Shown here: positions 24,970 through 34,096 of the stretch, one piece after another
Layout: the number at the start of each line of letters is the position of its first letter
Numbering within the stretch: the stretch's first letter is position 1
Assembly (NCBI GenBank): GCA_035403225.1
Contig: DAONET010000001.1
Span: forward strand, 1-64,000
DNA length: 64,000 nt
Reading direction: 5' to 3'
Source: DAIRDK01 sp035403225
GTDB lineage: Bacteria > Bacteroidota > Bacteroidia > Bacteroidales > FEN-979
Notes under the pieces: model-generated
The model's database searches: none
What the model was told of the DNA's origin: nothing
The model's input: the letters and a program-made list of their open reading frames with translations, nothing else
Made by a program: the position numbers and the translations under genes

Positions 24970-26250
24970 TCAAACATCCGGACTTTTTATAAACAATTGA
25001 CGGCGAATGACATGAAGGAGAAATAGCAGGTCATCGCGTGTCAGCAGGAATCGTTTCAGGGGGATTTTTTCTTTCTTTTTAAAGACTGCCAGTTGAAACA
25101 AGGCGGAGAGGGTATACGAGATGCTGGAAGTGAGGCCGGCGCCGGCCAGTCCCAGCCGCGGAATCAGCGTCAACCCGCCGGCAAGGGTCAGGAGGAGGCC
25201 GATAGCAGAAGTGAGGGTATTCACATGCGGGCGTCCGGTGCCCGAAAAATAGGGGCTGATGGAAACGGAGAGGGAGAACATCACGATCCCGATGGCCAGG
25301 GTCATCAGCACGATCCGGATGTCGGCGAACTCAGGTCCGAAGATGAAGGTAAAAAAGGATGAGGGGAGCACGAGCAGGATCACCATCAGGAAAGCCGTGA
25401 TCAGCAGCGAGACTTTCGTCAGGATGAGGGTGAGGTTCACTGCCTCCTGCCGGTCTTCGCTGTTGGAGATCCGGGTGAACTGGACCAGCGAAATGCTTCT
25501 GGGGATGATCCACAATCCTTCCGAGATCTGCGTACCTGTGGAAAAGATCCCCAGGGAGGCTAATCCCGAATAGCCCTTTACGAAATAATAACTCAGCCGG
25601 TAATTGAGAAGCTGGATGAAGTTGGCTGTCTGGGCAGCAGCGCCATACGTCGCAACCGACCGGAGCAGGTTGGGCGTCGTGCCGGGAGCAGCCGTCCGGA
25701 AACGGGGAAGGATCATCAAAAAGCCCAGCACAAAGGACAGTAAATAGGAGAAGATCAATCCATATACGTACACTTCCACCTCCCTGGTACCCGCCAGGAA
25801 ATAGATACCGATGATAAAGAGCGCCAGTAAGATGAACTGGGCCAACGTGATCAGGTTGTTTGCCCGGATCCGTTCCTGTCCAAGCAGGATCATCGAGGTG
25901 ATGGTTGAGAGCGACTGTACCAACGACAGTCCCATCATCAGGAGCAGATAGCCTTCGGGGATCATGCCAAAGAGATCGAGTAGAAGCGACATGCCGGCAG
26001 AGGTGATCACCGCCCAGATCACCGACGGTAGGAACAGCCGCATCAGCGGAGCACGGGGCACGAAATACACCAGCGAAGCACCGCCCAGAAAGCCGTGCAC
26101 CATCTGGATGATGGCAGCAGCCAGCACCAGGAGGCTGATCACCCCGACTTTCTCCGCACCCAGGCAATTTGTATTCAGGATTACCACAGCCAGGGTAATA
26201 ATGGCCGTTAAGAACCTGGTAACTACCGTGCCTGCTATTTTTTTAAACAT
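24970..26250 (-). CDS. Polysaccharide flippase (MATE/MOP superfamily, Wzx-like)
   Basis: 426 residues from ATG 26250, which overlaps the stop of the glycosyltransferase gene by 8 nt and is followed directly by MFKKIAGTVVTRFLTAIITLAVVILNTNCLG, the usual family start. About 12 hydrophobic segments, including GVISLLVLAAAIIQMVHGFLGG and SYTLSALFQLAVF near the C-terminus. It likely transfers a lipid-linked glycan across the inner membrane. The coupled glycosyltransferase gene suggests the two serve one pathway, but no full polysaccharide locus is present. Confidence 0.87.
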   Translation of the reverse strand: MFKKIAGTVVTRFLTAIITLAVVILNTNCLGAEKVGVISLLVLAAAIIQMVHGFLGGASLVYFVPRAPLMRLFLPSVIWAVITSAGMSLLLDLFGMIPEGYLLLMMGLSLVQSLSTITSMILLGQERIRANNLITLAQFILLALFIIGIYFLAGTREVEVYVYGLIFSYLLSFVLGFLMILPRFRTAAPGTTPNLLRSVATYGAAAQTANFIQLLNYRLSYYFVKGYSGLASLGIFSTGTQISEGLWIIPRSISLVQFTRISNSEDRQEAVNLTLILTKVSLLITAFLMVILLVLPSSFFTFIFGPEFADIRIVLMTLAIGIVMFSLSVSISPYFSGTGRPHVNTLTSAIGLLLTLAGGLTLIPRLGLAGAGLTSSISYTLSALFQLAVFKKKEKIPLKRFLLTRDDLLFLLHVIRRQLFIKSPDV

Positions 26251-27412
26251 TACTCTTCTGTAAGATCCGGTCATAAATGGATGCAATCCGTCGCACAACC
26301 CCTTCCGGAGTGTAAGCCTCTGCCACACTGCGACTCACTGTATTACGGTCAAACGACCGGCAGATATCCAGCATACGGAGGATACCATCTGACAATTCGT
26401 TGGTGTCATCGGGTCTGACAATCAATCCATTGTGAGGACCCAATACTTCGGAAGCGATCCCGGTATCGGTAGCCAGCACCGGCGTTCCGCAGGCCAGACT
26501 CTCAATGATCACCGAACCGAACGTCTCGTAGCGACTGGAGACAAGGCTGAAATCAGCGTTCCGGTATTCCTCCGCCACTTCGTCCGGGTTCTTCAAACCG
26601 GCGAAAACGACCAGCGTCCCTTCCAGCCCTGCTTTTTCTGCGTACCGCTTCATTCTTTCCAGGTCAGGACCTGTCCCGATGAGCCGGAGGACAAAGTCGT
26701 TCCGTTCGCTGCTGACCTTCTTCACCGCATCCAGCAGGCCGGTAATATTTTTCGATCTGTCATCGAAACACGAAACATGGACGATGGTCTTCTGTTCCGT
26801 TTCAGGAATCAACAAAGATGGGCGGAAGAGCGTGGTATCGATCACATTCGGCACGATGTGACATTCGGGGTGGGTAATTCCTTTCGCCATCATGGCCTTC
26901 ATCAGCTTCGCGGAGACCGGAAGAAGAGCGGCAGCCTTAGCGACGACAAATTCCGTTGCTCTCTTTCTGACAAATCCCTTATAAAAATCATTGGCCGGAT
27001 AATACCTCGACCAGTGTTCGGAGATCACATAAGGAACCCTGAATTTCCGGGCGATCAGGTATCCCATCACCCCTTCGCGGGTAAGAACATGGACGTGTAC
27101 GAGGTCGGGCGGATTGCCATCCAGCAAGCGAAGTCCGTTCATGTGAGCGCGGTAGAAACGGTACCATCGATCTAAATCATTGCCTGTTGTCCGGTAAAAC
27201 ACCCTGATCACCTGTACCCGGTTTTCCACCGACAGTTCCGTCTCCATGTCGTTCGGGCAGTCAGGATCGGGGAGGACATACAACACCGACACCTCGAAGT
27301 TTACCGCCAATGCTTCTGCCTGAAGCTGTACAAAAATCCCCGTCATGGTATCCTTTCGCGACGGATACCAGCGGGGCAGGATGAGGATATGCGGCCTGTT
27401 TCCGAGTGTCAT
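26243..27412 (-). CDS. Glycosyltransferase family 4
   Basis: 389 residues of the GT-B fold: N-terminal ILILPRWYPSRKDTMTGIFVQLQAEAL, DLVHVHVLTREGVMGYLIA, the linker INPNVIDTTLF-type VPNVIDTTLFRP, and the C-terminal donor site with LRLIGTGPDLERM and SRYETFGSVIIESLACGTPVLAT (conserved Glu pair). Likely adds a sugar to a lipid-linked or cell-surface glycan using a nucleotide sugar. Coupled with the flippase downstream and 3 nt after the NadR-like gene stops on the other side. Confidence 0.92.
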   Translation of the reverse strand: MTLGNRPHILILPRWYPSRKDTMTGIFVQLQAEALAVNFEVSVLYVLPDPDCPNDMETELSVENRVQVIRVFYRTTGNDLDRWYRFYRAHMNGLRLLDGNPPDLVHVHVLTREGVMGYLIARKFRVPYVISEHWSRYYPANDFYKGFVRKRATEFVVAKAAALLPVSAKLMKAMMAKGITHPECHIVPNVIDTTLFRPSLLIPETEQKTIVHVSCFDDRSKNITGLLDAVKKVSSERNDFVLRLIGTGPDLERMKRYAEKAGLEGTLVVFAGLKNPDEVAEEYRNADFSLVSSRYETFGSVIIESLACGTPVLATDTGIASEVLGPHNGLIVRPDDTNELSDGILRMLDICRSFDRNTVSRSVAEAYTPEGVVRRIASIYDRILQKSNV

Positions 27413-27415
27413 GGG

Positions 27416-27940
27416 TCAAATATCGCAATTATCCCGGATAAACCGCAAGGCATTTTCCAACCGTTTCTCTCCGAGGCCGGACAAGACAAAAAATGGCAAC
27501 TTTCTATCTGTCAATTCTTTATAATATAGATCAAACAAAAATTGTCTTTGATGAGGATGTTCTCTTTGCGGATCGTTTTCCCAGGGTATATCGATGGAGC
27601 AAAGCAGGAAGAGATCGTATTTCCGGTGTTCAATCTCCTGCAGGATCCACGGGTGACAGCGGGCGTATTTCACATCGCTCCAGATTTTGGTGACGATCAG
27701 TTCCGTGTCGCAGAAAAGAACCTTATCGGCTTTCAGCGCCTGGCTATCTTCCCGGGCCATTTGTCCTTGGGCGATGGCCAGGATATCCTCTTCGTTATAT
27801 GGGCGGTTCAGGTTGTTAATGTATTCCCGGGCATATTCTTCCACCCAGACTGTATGATAACAATCAGCCAGTTGCTGAGCCAACATCGATTTACCGGTTG
27901 ATTCGGGGCCTGTGATGGCAATTCTTTTGACAGGGTTCAT
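27416..27940 (-). CDS. NadR-like AAA_28 kinase (putative nicotinamide riboside kinase)
   Basis: 174 residues from ATG 27940, whose ATGA overlaps the pnuC stop codon; an upstream in-frame ATG at 27973 was rejected for this reason. Walker A is GPESTGKSMLAQQLA, followed by VEEYAREYINNL, CDTELIVTKIW and DIPWENDPQREHP. This is the kinase domain found at the C-terminus of NadR, without the adenylyltransferase domain. Coupled with pnuC, it probably traps imported nicotinamide riboside as NMN. Confidence 0.85.
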   Translation of the reverse strand: MNPVKRIAITGPESTGKSMLAQQLADCYHTVWVEEYAREYINNLNRPYNEEDILAIAQGQMAREDSQALKADKVLFCDTELIVTKIWSDVKYARCHPWILQEIEHRKYDLFLLCSIDIPWENDPQREHPHQRQFLFDLYYKELTDRKLPFFVLSGLGEKRLENALRFIRDNCDI

Positions 27941-28539
27941 TCTGCTTCGGCTGTTAAGAGTTTCTTGCGCCATTCCAGGAATCCGAAGACCGCGATGATG
28001 GTGAACACCAGGTATTGGAAGCTGCTGAAATAGAGCTTTTCGTAGGCAAAGAGAACGATGGAGATGGAATCACCCAGGAGCCACAGGATCCAGTTTTCAA
28101 TCTTCTTCTTGGTCAGAAGCCACATCCCGATGATGTAAACAGAAGTAGTGAAGGCATCTACATTAGGAACTTCGCTGTCGGTGAAGGAAACGAGGAGTAC
28201 CTTCAGGATGACAAAGAAGACGGCAATGGCAGCCAAACCCAGAAAGATATGTTTGGTGGAGAGTCGGGAAATGTGCAACGTCTCCTCCTCCGGTCCCTTA
28301 TGGGTCCAGTTGTACCATCCGTAGATGCTCATGACGGCATAGAAGATGTTGATGCCGGCATAGGCATACAATTTCGTAGAAAAGCAGATATACACATAAA
28401 CCAACACATTGATGATACCGAACGGGTACACCAGTATGTTTTCACTTTTCATGAACCATACACTGAGGAGGCCACAGAAAACAGCAAATAATTCGATATA
28501 AGTCGTTTGAGTTCCAAAAATCGTAAGCGCGAAATCCAT
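27937..28539 (-). CDS. pnuC: Nicotinamide riboside transporter PnuC
   Basis: 200 residues with about seven hydrophobic segments and PnuC landmarks: YIELFAVFCGLLSVWFMKSENILVYPFGIINVLVYVYICF, the YGWYNW motif and IENWILWLLGDSISIVLFAYE. It takes up nicotinamide riboside by facilitated diffusion, driven by phosphorylation inside the cell, which the coupled NadR-like kinase can supply. The upstream region has no recognisable riboswitch but carries a -7 box (28581-28588). Confidence 0.93.
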   Translation of the reverse strand: MDFALTIFGTQTTYIELFAVFCGLLSVWFMKSENILVYPFGIINVLVYVYICFSTKLYAYAGINIFYAVMSIYGWYNWTHKGPEEETLHISRLSTKHIFLGLAAIAVFFVILKVLLVSFTDSEVPNVDAFTTSVYIIGMWLLTKKKIENWILWLLGDSISIVLFAYEKLYFSSFQYLVFTIIAVFGFLEWRKKLLTAEAE

Positions 28540-28580
28540 AGAGAGATAACATTAAAGGAAAAAGAATTCAACGGGGCAGG

Positions 28581-28588
28581 CAAAGGTA
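28581..28588 (-). promoter_or_regulatory. -7 box of the pnuC operon
   Basis: The minus strand reads TACCTTTG (TAnnTTTG), 42 nt before the pnuC ATG. It sits 14 nt from the divergent box for the antiporter gene, with an AAAGCTTT palindrome between them. Confidence 0.5.
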
Positions 28589-28602
28589 ACAAAATAAAGC
28601 TT

Positions 28603-28610
28603 TAATTTTG
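28603..28610 (+). promoter_or_regulatory. -7 box of the cation/proton antiporter gene
   Basis: TAATTTTG matches TAnnTTTG. Initiation near 28616 would exclude the GTG at 28613 and favour ATG 28640 as start. Confidence 0.5.
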
Positions 28611-28639
28611 AAGTGGTTTTGTCAACAGACTTCCCGAAA

Positions 28640-29863
28640 ATGCCCGAGCAGCTGCCATTGATGTTGATTCTTTTGATCCTTTTACTTTTTGCAAAAGTCT
28701 TTGGAGAGATCTGCGAGCGTTTTGGCATTCCCGCTCTTACCGGTGAGATTTTGGCCGGTTTGTTATTGGGGCCCACGATTCTCGGGCTGGTACACGATTC
28801 AACGGAGATTCATGCGGTCTCAGACCTTGGGGTATTGATGTTGATCGTCATGGCGGGATTGGATATCCGGGGCAGTGAGATCAGGGCAGCGGTGCGGGGC
28901 CGGAATATCTGGATTGCGATCCTTAGTTTTTTCATCCCGGGAGCCGGCGGGTTTCTGTTGGGGTACTTTTTCGGTTTTAATCTGTTTTTCAACACGTTTC
29001 TCGGGTTATGCCTGGCCATCTCCGCTTTACCGGTCAGTGTCAGGATCCTGATGGATCTGGGGAAGCTGCATACCGACATCGGGCAGATGATCATCTCCTC
29101 TGCCATTATCAACGATATCATTGCCTTACTTTTTCTCGGAGTGTTGCTGAATGCGCAGGATTATTCGGCATTTTCCTCCGGCTTCGGCGTTATGATGTTA
29201 AAAAACCTGGCGAAGATCGTCATTTTCATCAGTGTGCTGATCCTGATCTACCGTGTTTTCCGGATCGCGAGGGACCGGGTGGGCGTTTTTTCCCCAAAAC
29301 TGAGTAAGTTTCTCAAGCTGTTAAAGGGGAGGGAGTCGTTATTTGCCATCTGCATGATTTTCGTACTCGCCTTTTCCGGCCTGGCTGAGGTATTAGGTCT
29401 TCATTTCGTGATCGGGGCCTTTTTCGGGGCAGTGTTGATCCCCAAAGAGTTGTTCCCCAAGGATGACTTTATAAAAATGAAAGAAGCAACGAGCAGCATG
29501 ACCATGGGTTTTCTGGCCCCGATCTTCTTTGCCTATATCGGGATCCTGATCAATATCCACTCTATTACGAACATCGTTTTATTAATATTGGTGCTGGTTG
29601 TCGTGACTTTCGGGAAAACGCTGAGCGGATATCTCGGCGGCAGGATCGCGCGGTTGTCGCATCTCCAATCACTCACGCTGGGTTTCGGGATGAATACCAA
29701 AGGGATCATGGAACTGGTCATTGCCAACATCGCCTATCAGAAAGGCTTTATTGACATCAGCATGTTCACGATCCTGGTCATTGTAGCCATCATCACCACG
29801 GTGTTTACGCCATTTTTGCTTAAACGTTCATTCCGTCTGGCAGATAAAGAAAAAGGTCGATGA
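28640..29863 (+). CDS. CPA2-type cation:proton antiporter
   Basis: 407 residues from ATG 28640. About 12 membrane segments in the Na+/H+ exchanger (PF00999) pattern: FGIPALTGEILAGLLLGP, LGVLMLIVMAGLDI, ALPVSVRILMDLGKLHTDIGQMIISSAIINDIIALLFLG with the conserved Asn-Asp, and GFGMNTKGIMELVIANIAY. There is no C-terminal TrkA-N or universal-stress domain. It exchanges Na+ or K+ for H+ across the inner membrane; the ion is unknown. Together with two Kup genes downstream, K+ homeostasis is possible. Confidence 0.9.
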   Translation: MPEQLPLMLILLILLLFAKVFGEICERFGIPALTGEILAGLLLGPTILGLVHDSTEIHAVSDLGVLMLIVMAGLDIRGSEIRAAVRGRNIWIAILSFFIPGAGGFLLGYFFGFNLFFNTFLGLCLAISALPVSVRILMDLGKLHTDIGQMIISSAIINDIIALLFLGVLLNAQDYSAFSSGFGVMMLKNLAKIVIFISVLILIYRVFRIARDRVGVFSPKLSKFLKLLKGRESLFAICMIFVLAFSGLAEVLGLHFVIGAFFGAVLIPKELFPKDDFIKMKEATSSMTMGFLAPIFFAYIGILINIHSITNIVLLILVLVVVTFGKTLSGYLGGRIARLSHLQSLTLGFGMNTKGIMELVIANIAYQKGFIDISMFTILVIVAIITTVFTPFLLKRSFRLADKEKGR

Positions 29864-29963
29864 AAGTTATTCACTTTTTTCAACATTTGTTTCATTCACG
29901 ATTCAATTCTTTCTACTTTCGGCCCGGTATTTCTAAGCACATACCCTTCAAAACCTGTCATCC

Positions 29964-31382
29964 ATGTTTGGCCTAGATCCACTCTTTACCGTTCTTTTAT
30001 GTCTCTGTCTTCTTGTTGCGGCAGCTTTTGAGTTTGTCAACGGGTTCCACGACACTGCCAACGCGGTTGCCACGGTTATCTACACTCATTCGATGAAACC
30101 CGCCACAGCTGTCATCTGGTCGGGCTTATGGAATTTCATCGGGGTCAACATCGGAGGGATCGCGGTAGCCATCGGCATCATCAATCTGTTACCGCTTGAA
30201 ATGTTGGTAGATCAGAATCTCGGGCATAACATTGCGATGATCATGGCCCTGATCCTGACGGCTATTGCCTGGAACCTGTTCACCTGGTACCTGGGTATAC
30301 CCTGCAGCAGTTCCCACACGTTGATCGGATCGATTTTTGGTGTCGGGTTGGCGTTTCTCATGTTACCTGGCAATGAAGGAGTTATGCTGAACTGGAGGAA
30401 AGTGGCAGATGCAGGCCTATCCCTAATGGTTTCTCCGGTGGTTGGTTTTTATTTGTCATTCCTGCTGATGGTGCTTTTACGTTCTCTCCTGAAAAAGAAG
30501 CATCCCATTTTTCAGCAACCGGCCGGGAAAAAGCCACCTCCCTTTTGGATCCGAAGCATTCTTGTTTTGACCTGTACTTCTGTCAGTTATGCACATGGAT
30601 CGAACGACGGACAAAAAGGGATCGGGCTGTTTATGCTGATCCTGATCGGATTTGCACCGGCCTATTTCACGGTGGACCGGAGACAGAATCCGGCTGATTT
30701 GTTATCTGACACTCAAAAAGTTGAATGGACTGTCAACAAGATTGATCCCTCCTCTCTTTCCGAAGACGGAGTTGCCGAATTGGGTATTGTAAAAAAGAAC
30801 ATTGATTCACTGACCAACCGGCTGACGGGAATCACCAGTTTCCATCAACTGTCAAAAGCCAACCATCTGAAAGTCAGGAAAGAGATCCTGACAATCGCCA
30901 AAAAGACAGAATTGGTGCTCAGCGACATGCAGGGACCGCGTCAGAAGTCGCTTTCATCGGTTCAGATGCAGGTGTTGCGTTCGAACCTGGAGAAGATGCG
31001 CGACAATACCGAGTATGCTCCCCGATGGGTGATCCTGATGGTTTCGTTGTCGCTTGGTCTGGGGACCATGATCGGTTGGAAACGGGTGGTAGTCACCATC
31101 GGCGAGAAGATCGGGAAGACGCCGATGACTTACGGTCAGGGAGCCAGTGCGCAACTGGTAGCCAGTTCCACCATCGCCTTGTCCTCCGCTTTCGGACTTC
31201 CTGTCAGCACCACGCATGTCCTCTCATCGGGTATTGCCGGGACAATGATCGTCGGGAAAGGGAAAAAGAACCTTCAGAAAAAGACCGTCCGGAACATCCT
31301 GGTCGCCTGGTTCGTCACGCTACCGGTAACGATTGTGCTCTCGGGAGTTCTCTTTTTACTTTTCTGGTTTATCTGGTCATAA
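29964..31382 (+). CDS. Inorganic phosphate transporter, Pit family
   Basis: 472 residues. The two family signatures are present: FVNGFHDTANAVATVIYTHSMKP near residue 30 and SYAHGSNDGQKGIGLFMLILIG near 212. About 10 membrane segments. A soluble stretch of about 125 residues (roughly 230-355, charged and helical) separates the halves. Pit proteins are low-affinity phosphate:H+ symporters moving metal-phosphate complexes. There is no phoU-like gene next to it. The C-terminal half has GQGASAQLVASSTIALSSAFGLPVSTTHVLSSGIAGTM. Confidence 0.93.
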   Translation: MFGLDPLFTVLLCLCLLVAAAFEFVNGFHDTANAVATVIYTHSMKPATAVIWSGLWNFIGVNIGGIAVAIGIINLLPLEMLVDQNLGHNIAMIMALILTAIAWNLFTWYLGIPCSSSHTLIGSIFGVGLAFLMLPGNEGVMLNWRKVADAGLSLMVSPVVGFYLSFLLMVLLRSLLKKKHPIFQQPAGKKPPPFWIRSILVLTCTSVSYAHGSNDGQKGIGLFMLILIGFAPAYFTVDRRQNPADLLSDTQKVEWTVNKIDPSSLSEDGVAELGIVKKNIDSLTNRLTGITSFHQLSKANHLKVRKEILTIAKKTELVLSDMQGPRQKSLSSVQMQVLRSNLEKMRDNTEYAPRWVILMVSLSLGLGTMIGWKRVVVTIGEKIGKTPMTYGQGASAQLVASSTIALSSAFGLPVSTTHVLSSGIAGTMIVGKGKKNLQKKTVRNILVAWFVTLPVTIVLSGVLFLLFWFIWS

Positions 31383-31390
31383 AGAATTGA

Positions 31391-31398
31391 TACCTTTG
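31391..31398 (+). promoter_or_regulatory. -7 box of the dedA-kup transcript
   Basis: TACCTTTG matches TAnnTTTG; a TTTA at 31368-31371 sits 19 nt upstream in place of TTTG. The box lies 9 nt after the pit stop codon and 24 nt before the first dedA ATG. Confidence 0.55.
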
Positions 31399-31421
31399 CC
31401 CCCTTTATCAGCAACTCTGTT

Positions 31422-32087
31422 ATGATGGATCTTATCAATTTCTTTATCGATTTTCTGTTACATATTGACGTACACCTCCAGCAGATTGTAACGGATTACC
31501 AGACCTGGACCTACCTGATCCTTTTCGCGATCATTTTCTGTGAAACCGGATTAGTCGTCACCCCGTTTCTTCCCGGAGATTCGCTTATTTTCGCTGCGGG
31601 CACTATCGCCGCCATGCCCCATGAGCCCCTGGGGCTGGGACCTCTCATGCTGATTCTCATCACAGCGGCCTTTGCCGGAGACAACACCAATTTCTTCATC
31701 GGGAAATTCCTCGGGCACAAAGTATACGAAAAGAATTACCGGCTGATCAAGCGGGAGTACCTGGAAAAAACGCATACTTTTTATGACAAGCATGGCCGGA
31801 TCACGATTATTATAGCCCGGTTTATGCCGATCATCAGGACCTTTGCTCCTTTTGTGGCGGGAGTCGGCACCATGAAGTATTTCCGGTTTGTCACCTTCAG
31901 CCTGTTAGGGAACATCCTGTGGGTCACTGTTTTTGCCCTGGGTGGTTATTTCTTCGGAAACATCCCGCTTGTCAGGAACAACTTCACGATTGCCATTTTT
32001 GCAATCATTCTGATATCGCTGTTACCGATGATTATCGCGATCATTAAAAATTATCTTTCCAAGAGAAAAACTGCCAGAGGGAAATGA
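31422..32087 (+). CDS. DedA-family membrane protein (VTT domain)
   Basis: 221 residues (a second ATG directly follows the first). DedA signatures: FCETGLVVTPFLPGDSLIFAAG, GDNTNFFIGKFLG and the amphipathic FYDKHGRITIIIARFMPIIRTFAPFVAGVGTMKYFRF with the essential Arg residues, then FSLLGNILWVTVFALGGYFFG. DedA proteins recycle undecaprenyl phosphate or phospholipids across the membrane and support envelope integrity. The stop codon overlaps the kup start (ATGA). Confidence 0.92.
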   Translation: MMDLINFFIDFLLHIDVHLQQIVTDYQTWTYLILFAIIFCETGLVVTPFLPGDSLIFAAGTIAAMPHEPLGLGPLMLILITAAFAGDNTNFFIGKFLGHKVYEKNYRLIKREYLEKTHTFYDKHGRITIIIARFMPIIRTFAPFVAGVGTMKYFRFVTFSLLGNILWVTVFALGGYFFGNIPLVRNNFTIAIFAIILISLLPMIIAIIKNYLSKRKTARGK

Positions 32088-34045
32088 CAACGCCGCTCCA
32101 TTCCCGGTCACATCTCTCCCGGATATCGTATGCCGGGTTGTTGGTAACACTGGGTATCATATTCGGTGATATCGGGACCTCGCCTTTGTATGTGATGAAG
32201 GCCATCGTTTCAGGGGCCGACACCCTGACTCCCGACTTCATCCTCGGAGGGCTTTCGTGCATCTTCTGGACCCTGACTTTACAGACTACGTTCAAATATG
32301 TGATCATCACCCTGCGGGCTGACAACAAGGGTGAAGGAGGTATTTTTGCCCTGTACGCCCTCATCCGTAAGAAAGCCAAATGGGCTTATGTGATCGCCAT
32401 CATCGGAGGATGTACGCTTTTAGCCGACGGGGTGATCACCCCCTCGATCACCATCACCTCCGCCGTCGAGGGGCTCAAGATCCTGAATCCGCGGATCCCC
32501 GTGGTGCCCATCGTGTTGATGATCATCGTCGCCCTGTTTTTTATCCAGAAGTTTGGGACCAACGTAGTAGGAAAGTCATTTGGCCCGATCATGTTCCTGT
32601 GGTTTCTGATGATGGGGTCACTGGGTTTCATGCAGATCATACACCTGCCTTCCATCCTCAAGGCTGTCAATCCTTATTACGCTTATCTGTTTCTGGCGAA
32701 ATACCCACATGGCTTCATCCTGCTCGGCGCTGTGTTTCTGTGTACCACCGGAGCGGAAGCGATGTATTCCGACCTGGGACATTGCGGGAGGAAGAATATC
32801 CGGATCGCCTGGATGTATGTCAAGACTACCCTGATCCTGAATTACTTCGGACAAGGCGCCTGGATCCTGAACCATTCTGCCAAGGTGAGTGAATGGACCA
32901 ATCCGTTTTATTCCATCATGCCGTCGTGGTTCCTGGTGATCGGCATCCTGCTGGCCACCACCGCTGCCATCATCGCCAGTCAGGCCCTGATTAGCGGTTC
33001 CTATACGCTGATCAGCGAAGCCATCCAGCTGAATTTCTGGCCAAAGGTCAAGATCAATTACCCTACCGAACAAAAAGGGCAGATGTATATCTCCAGCATT
33101 AACTGGATTCTCTGCTCCCTGTGCGTCTTCGTGGTCCTCTTCTTCCAGCAGTCATCCAACATGGAAGCCGCCTACGGACTGTCGATCACGATCACCATGC
33201 TGATGACGACAATTTTGCTGAGCATCTACCTGCATAACAAGCATATTTCCTTTGTCTCGATCGGCGTATTTCTGGCGATATACCTGAGCATAGAAGGATC
33301 TTTCCTGGTCGCCAACATGAACAAATTCGTTCACGGCGGATGGTTCACGATCTTCATGGGTTCTGTCCTTTTCCTGGTCATGTACGTTTGGTATAACGGG
33401 AGAAAAATCAAGAACAGTTTCATCGAATTTACCAGGATCGCCAACTATGAAGAAGTCATTAAAGACCTTCATGCCGATGAAACCATCCCCAAGTACGCCA
33501 CCAACCTTGTCTTTCTGACTAAAGCCGATAAAGTCACCGAGATCGAATCAAAGATTATCTATTCGCTGATCAATAAACAGCCCAAAAGAGCCGATATGTA
33601 CTGGTTGCTGCATGTGGATATCCTGGACGATCCTCATGTGCTGGAATACAAGGTCACGCATATCATCAAAGACATCCTGATCAAGATCGATCTGCGACTT
33701 GGCTTTAAGGTTCAACCCAGAACAAACCTGTTCTTCAGGCAGATCGTCGAGGAGATGAGCCGCGACCAGGAGATCGATCTCACCAGCCGATACCAATCGC
33801 TACGCAAACATCACATAATGAGCGACTTCCGTTTTGTCGTCATCGACCGAGTCCAGACCTATGATTTTGACTTTCCTCCCAAGGAACAGTTTATCATGGA
33901 TTTATATGATATCTTTAAACGGTTTGGGATTACGGAAGTCAAGGCGCTCGGGTTGGATACCAGCAACGTCATCATTGAAAAAGTGCCGTTGTACATCGAC
34001 AAAGACATCCCGATGCTTATTTCCCGAAAAGAGTCGCAGATGTAA
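32084..34045 (+). CDS. kup: KUP-family potassium transporter, first copy
   Basis: 653 residues. About 12 membrane segments occupy residues 15-430 (GLLVTLGIIFGDIGTSPLYVMKA, GEGGIFALYALIRKKAKWAYVIAIIGGCTLLADGVITPSITI, FFQQSSNMEAAYGLSITITMLMTTILLS), followed by a soluble C-terminal domain of about 220 residues. It is a K+:H+ symporter of the inner membrane. Translationally coupled to dedA (ATGA). Next to a close paralogue. Confidence 0.95.
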   Translation: MTTPLHSRSHLSRISYAGLLVTLGIIFGDIGTSPLYVMKAIVSGADTLTPDFILGGLSCIFWTLTLQTTFKYVIITLRADNKGEGGIFALYALIRKKAKWAYVIAIIGGCTLLADGVITPSITITSAVEGLKILNPRIPVVPIVLMIIVALFFIQKFGTNVVGKSFGPIMFLWFLMMGSLGFMQIIHLPSILKAVNPYYAYLFLAKYPHGFILLGAVFLCTTGAEAMYSDLGHCGRKNIRIAWMYVKTTLILNYFGQGAWILNHSAKVSEWTNPFYSIMPSWFLVIGILLATTAAIIASQALISGSYTLISEAIQLNFWPKVKINYPTEQKGQMYISSINWILCSLCVFVVLFFQQSSNMEAAYGLSITITMLMTTILLSIYLHNKHISFVSIGVFLAIYLSIEGSFLVANMNKFVHGGWFTIFMGSVLFLVMYVWYNGRKIKNSFIEFTRIANYEEVIKDLHADETIPKYATNLVFLTKADKVTEIESKIIYSLINKQPKRADMYWLLHVDILDDPHVLEYKVTHIIKDILIKIDLRLGFKVQPRTNLFFRQIVEEMSRDQEIDLTSRYQSLRKHHIMSDFRFVVIDRVQTYDFDFPPKEQFIMDLYDIFKRFGITEVKALGLDTSNVIIEKVPLYIDKDIPMLISRKESQM

Positions 34046-34046
34046 T

Positions 34047-34054
34047 TATATTTG
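34047..34054 (+). promoter_or_regulatory. Candidate -7 box of the second kup
   Basis: TATATTTG matches TAnnTTTG and lies 1 nt after the first kup stop codon, 42 nt before the second kup ATG. No -33 element is clear. Confidence 0.4.
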
Positions 34055-34096
34055 CAAACCCTCATTTCCCGAACATTGATGAACATATCCCTATAA

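Noticed and set aside
23708..25000. A 430-codon open frame on the plus strand across parE
   Set aside because: It is antisense to a well-conserved topoisomerase gene, has no family motif and reads like a shadow of GC-skewed codons.
25331..26167. A 278-codon frame overlapping the flippase gene on the same strand
   Set aside because: It is a frame-shifted reading of the flippase gene with many Pro, Arg and His codons and no hydrophobic pattern.
28540..28612. Possible NAD-related riboswitch before pnuC
   Set aside because: The leader is only about 35 nt from the predicted start and shows no stable structure.
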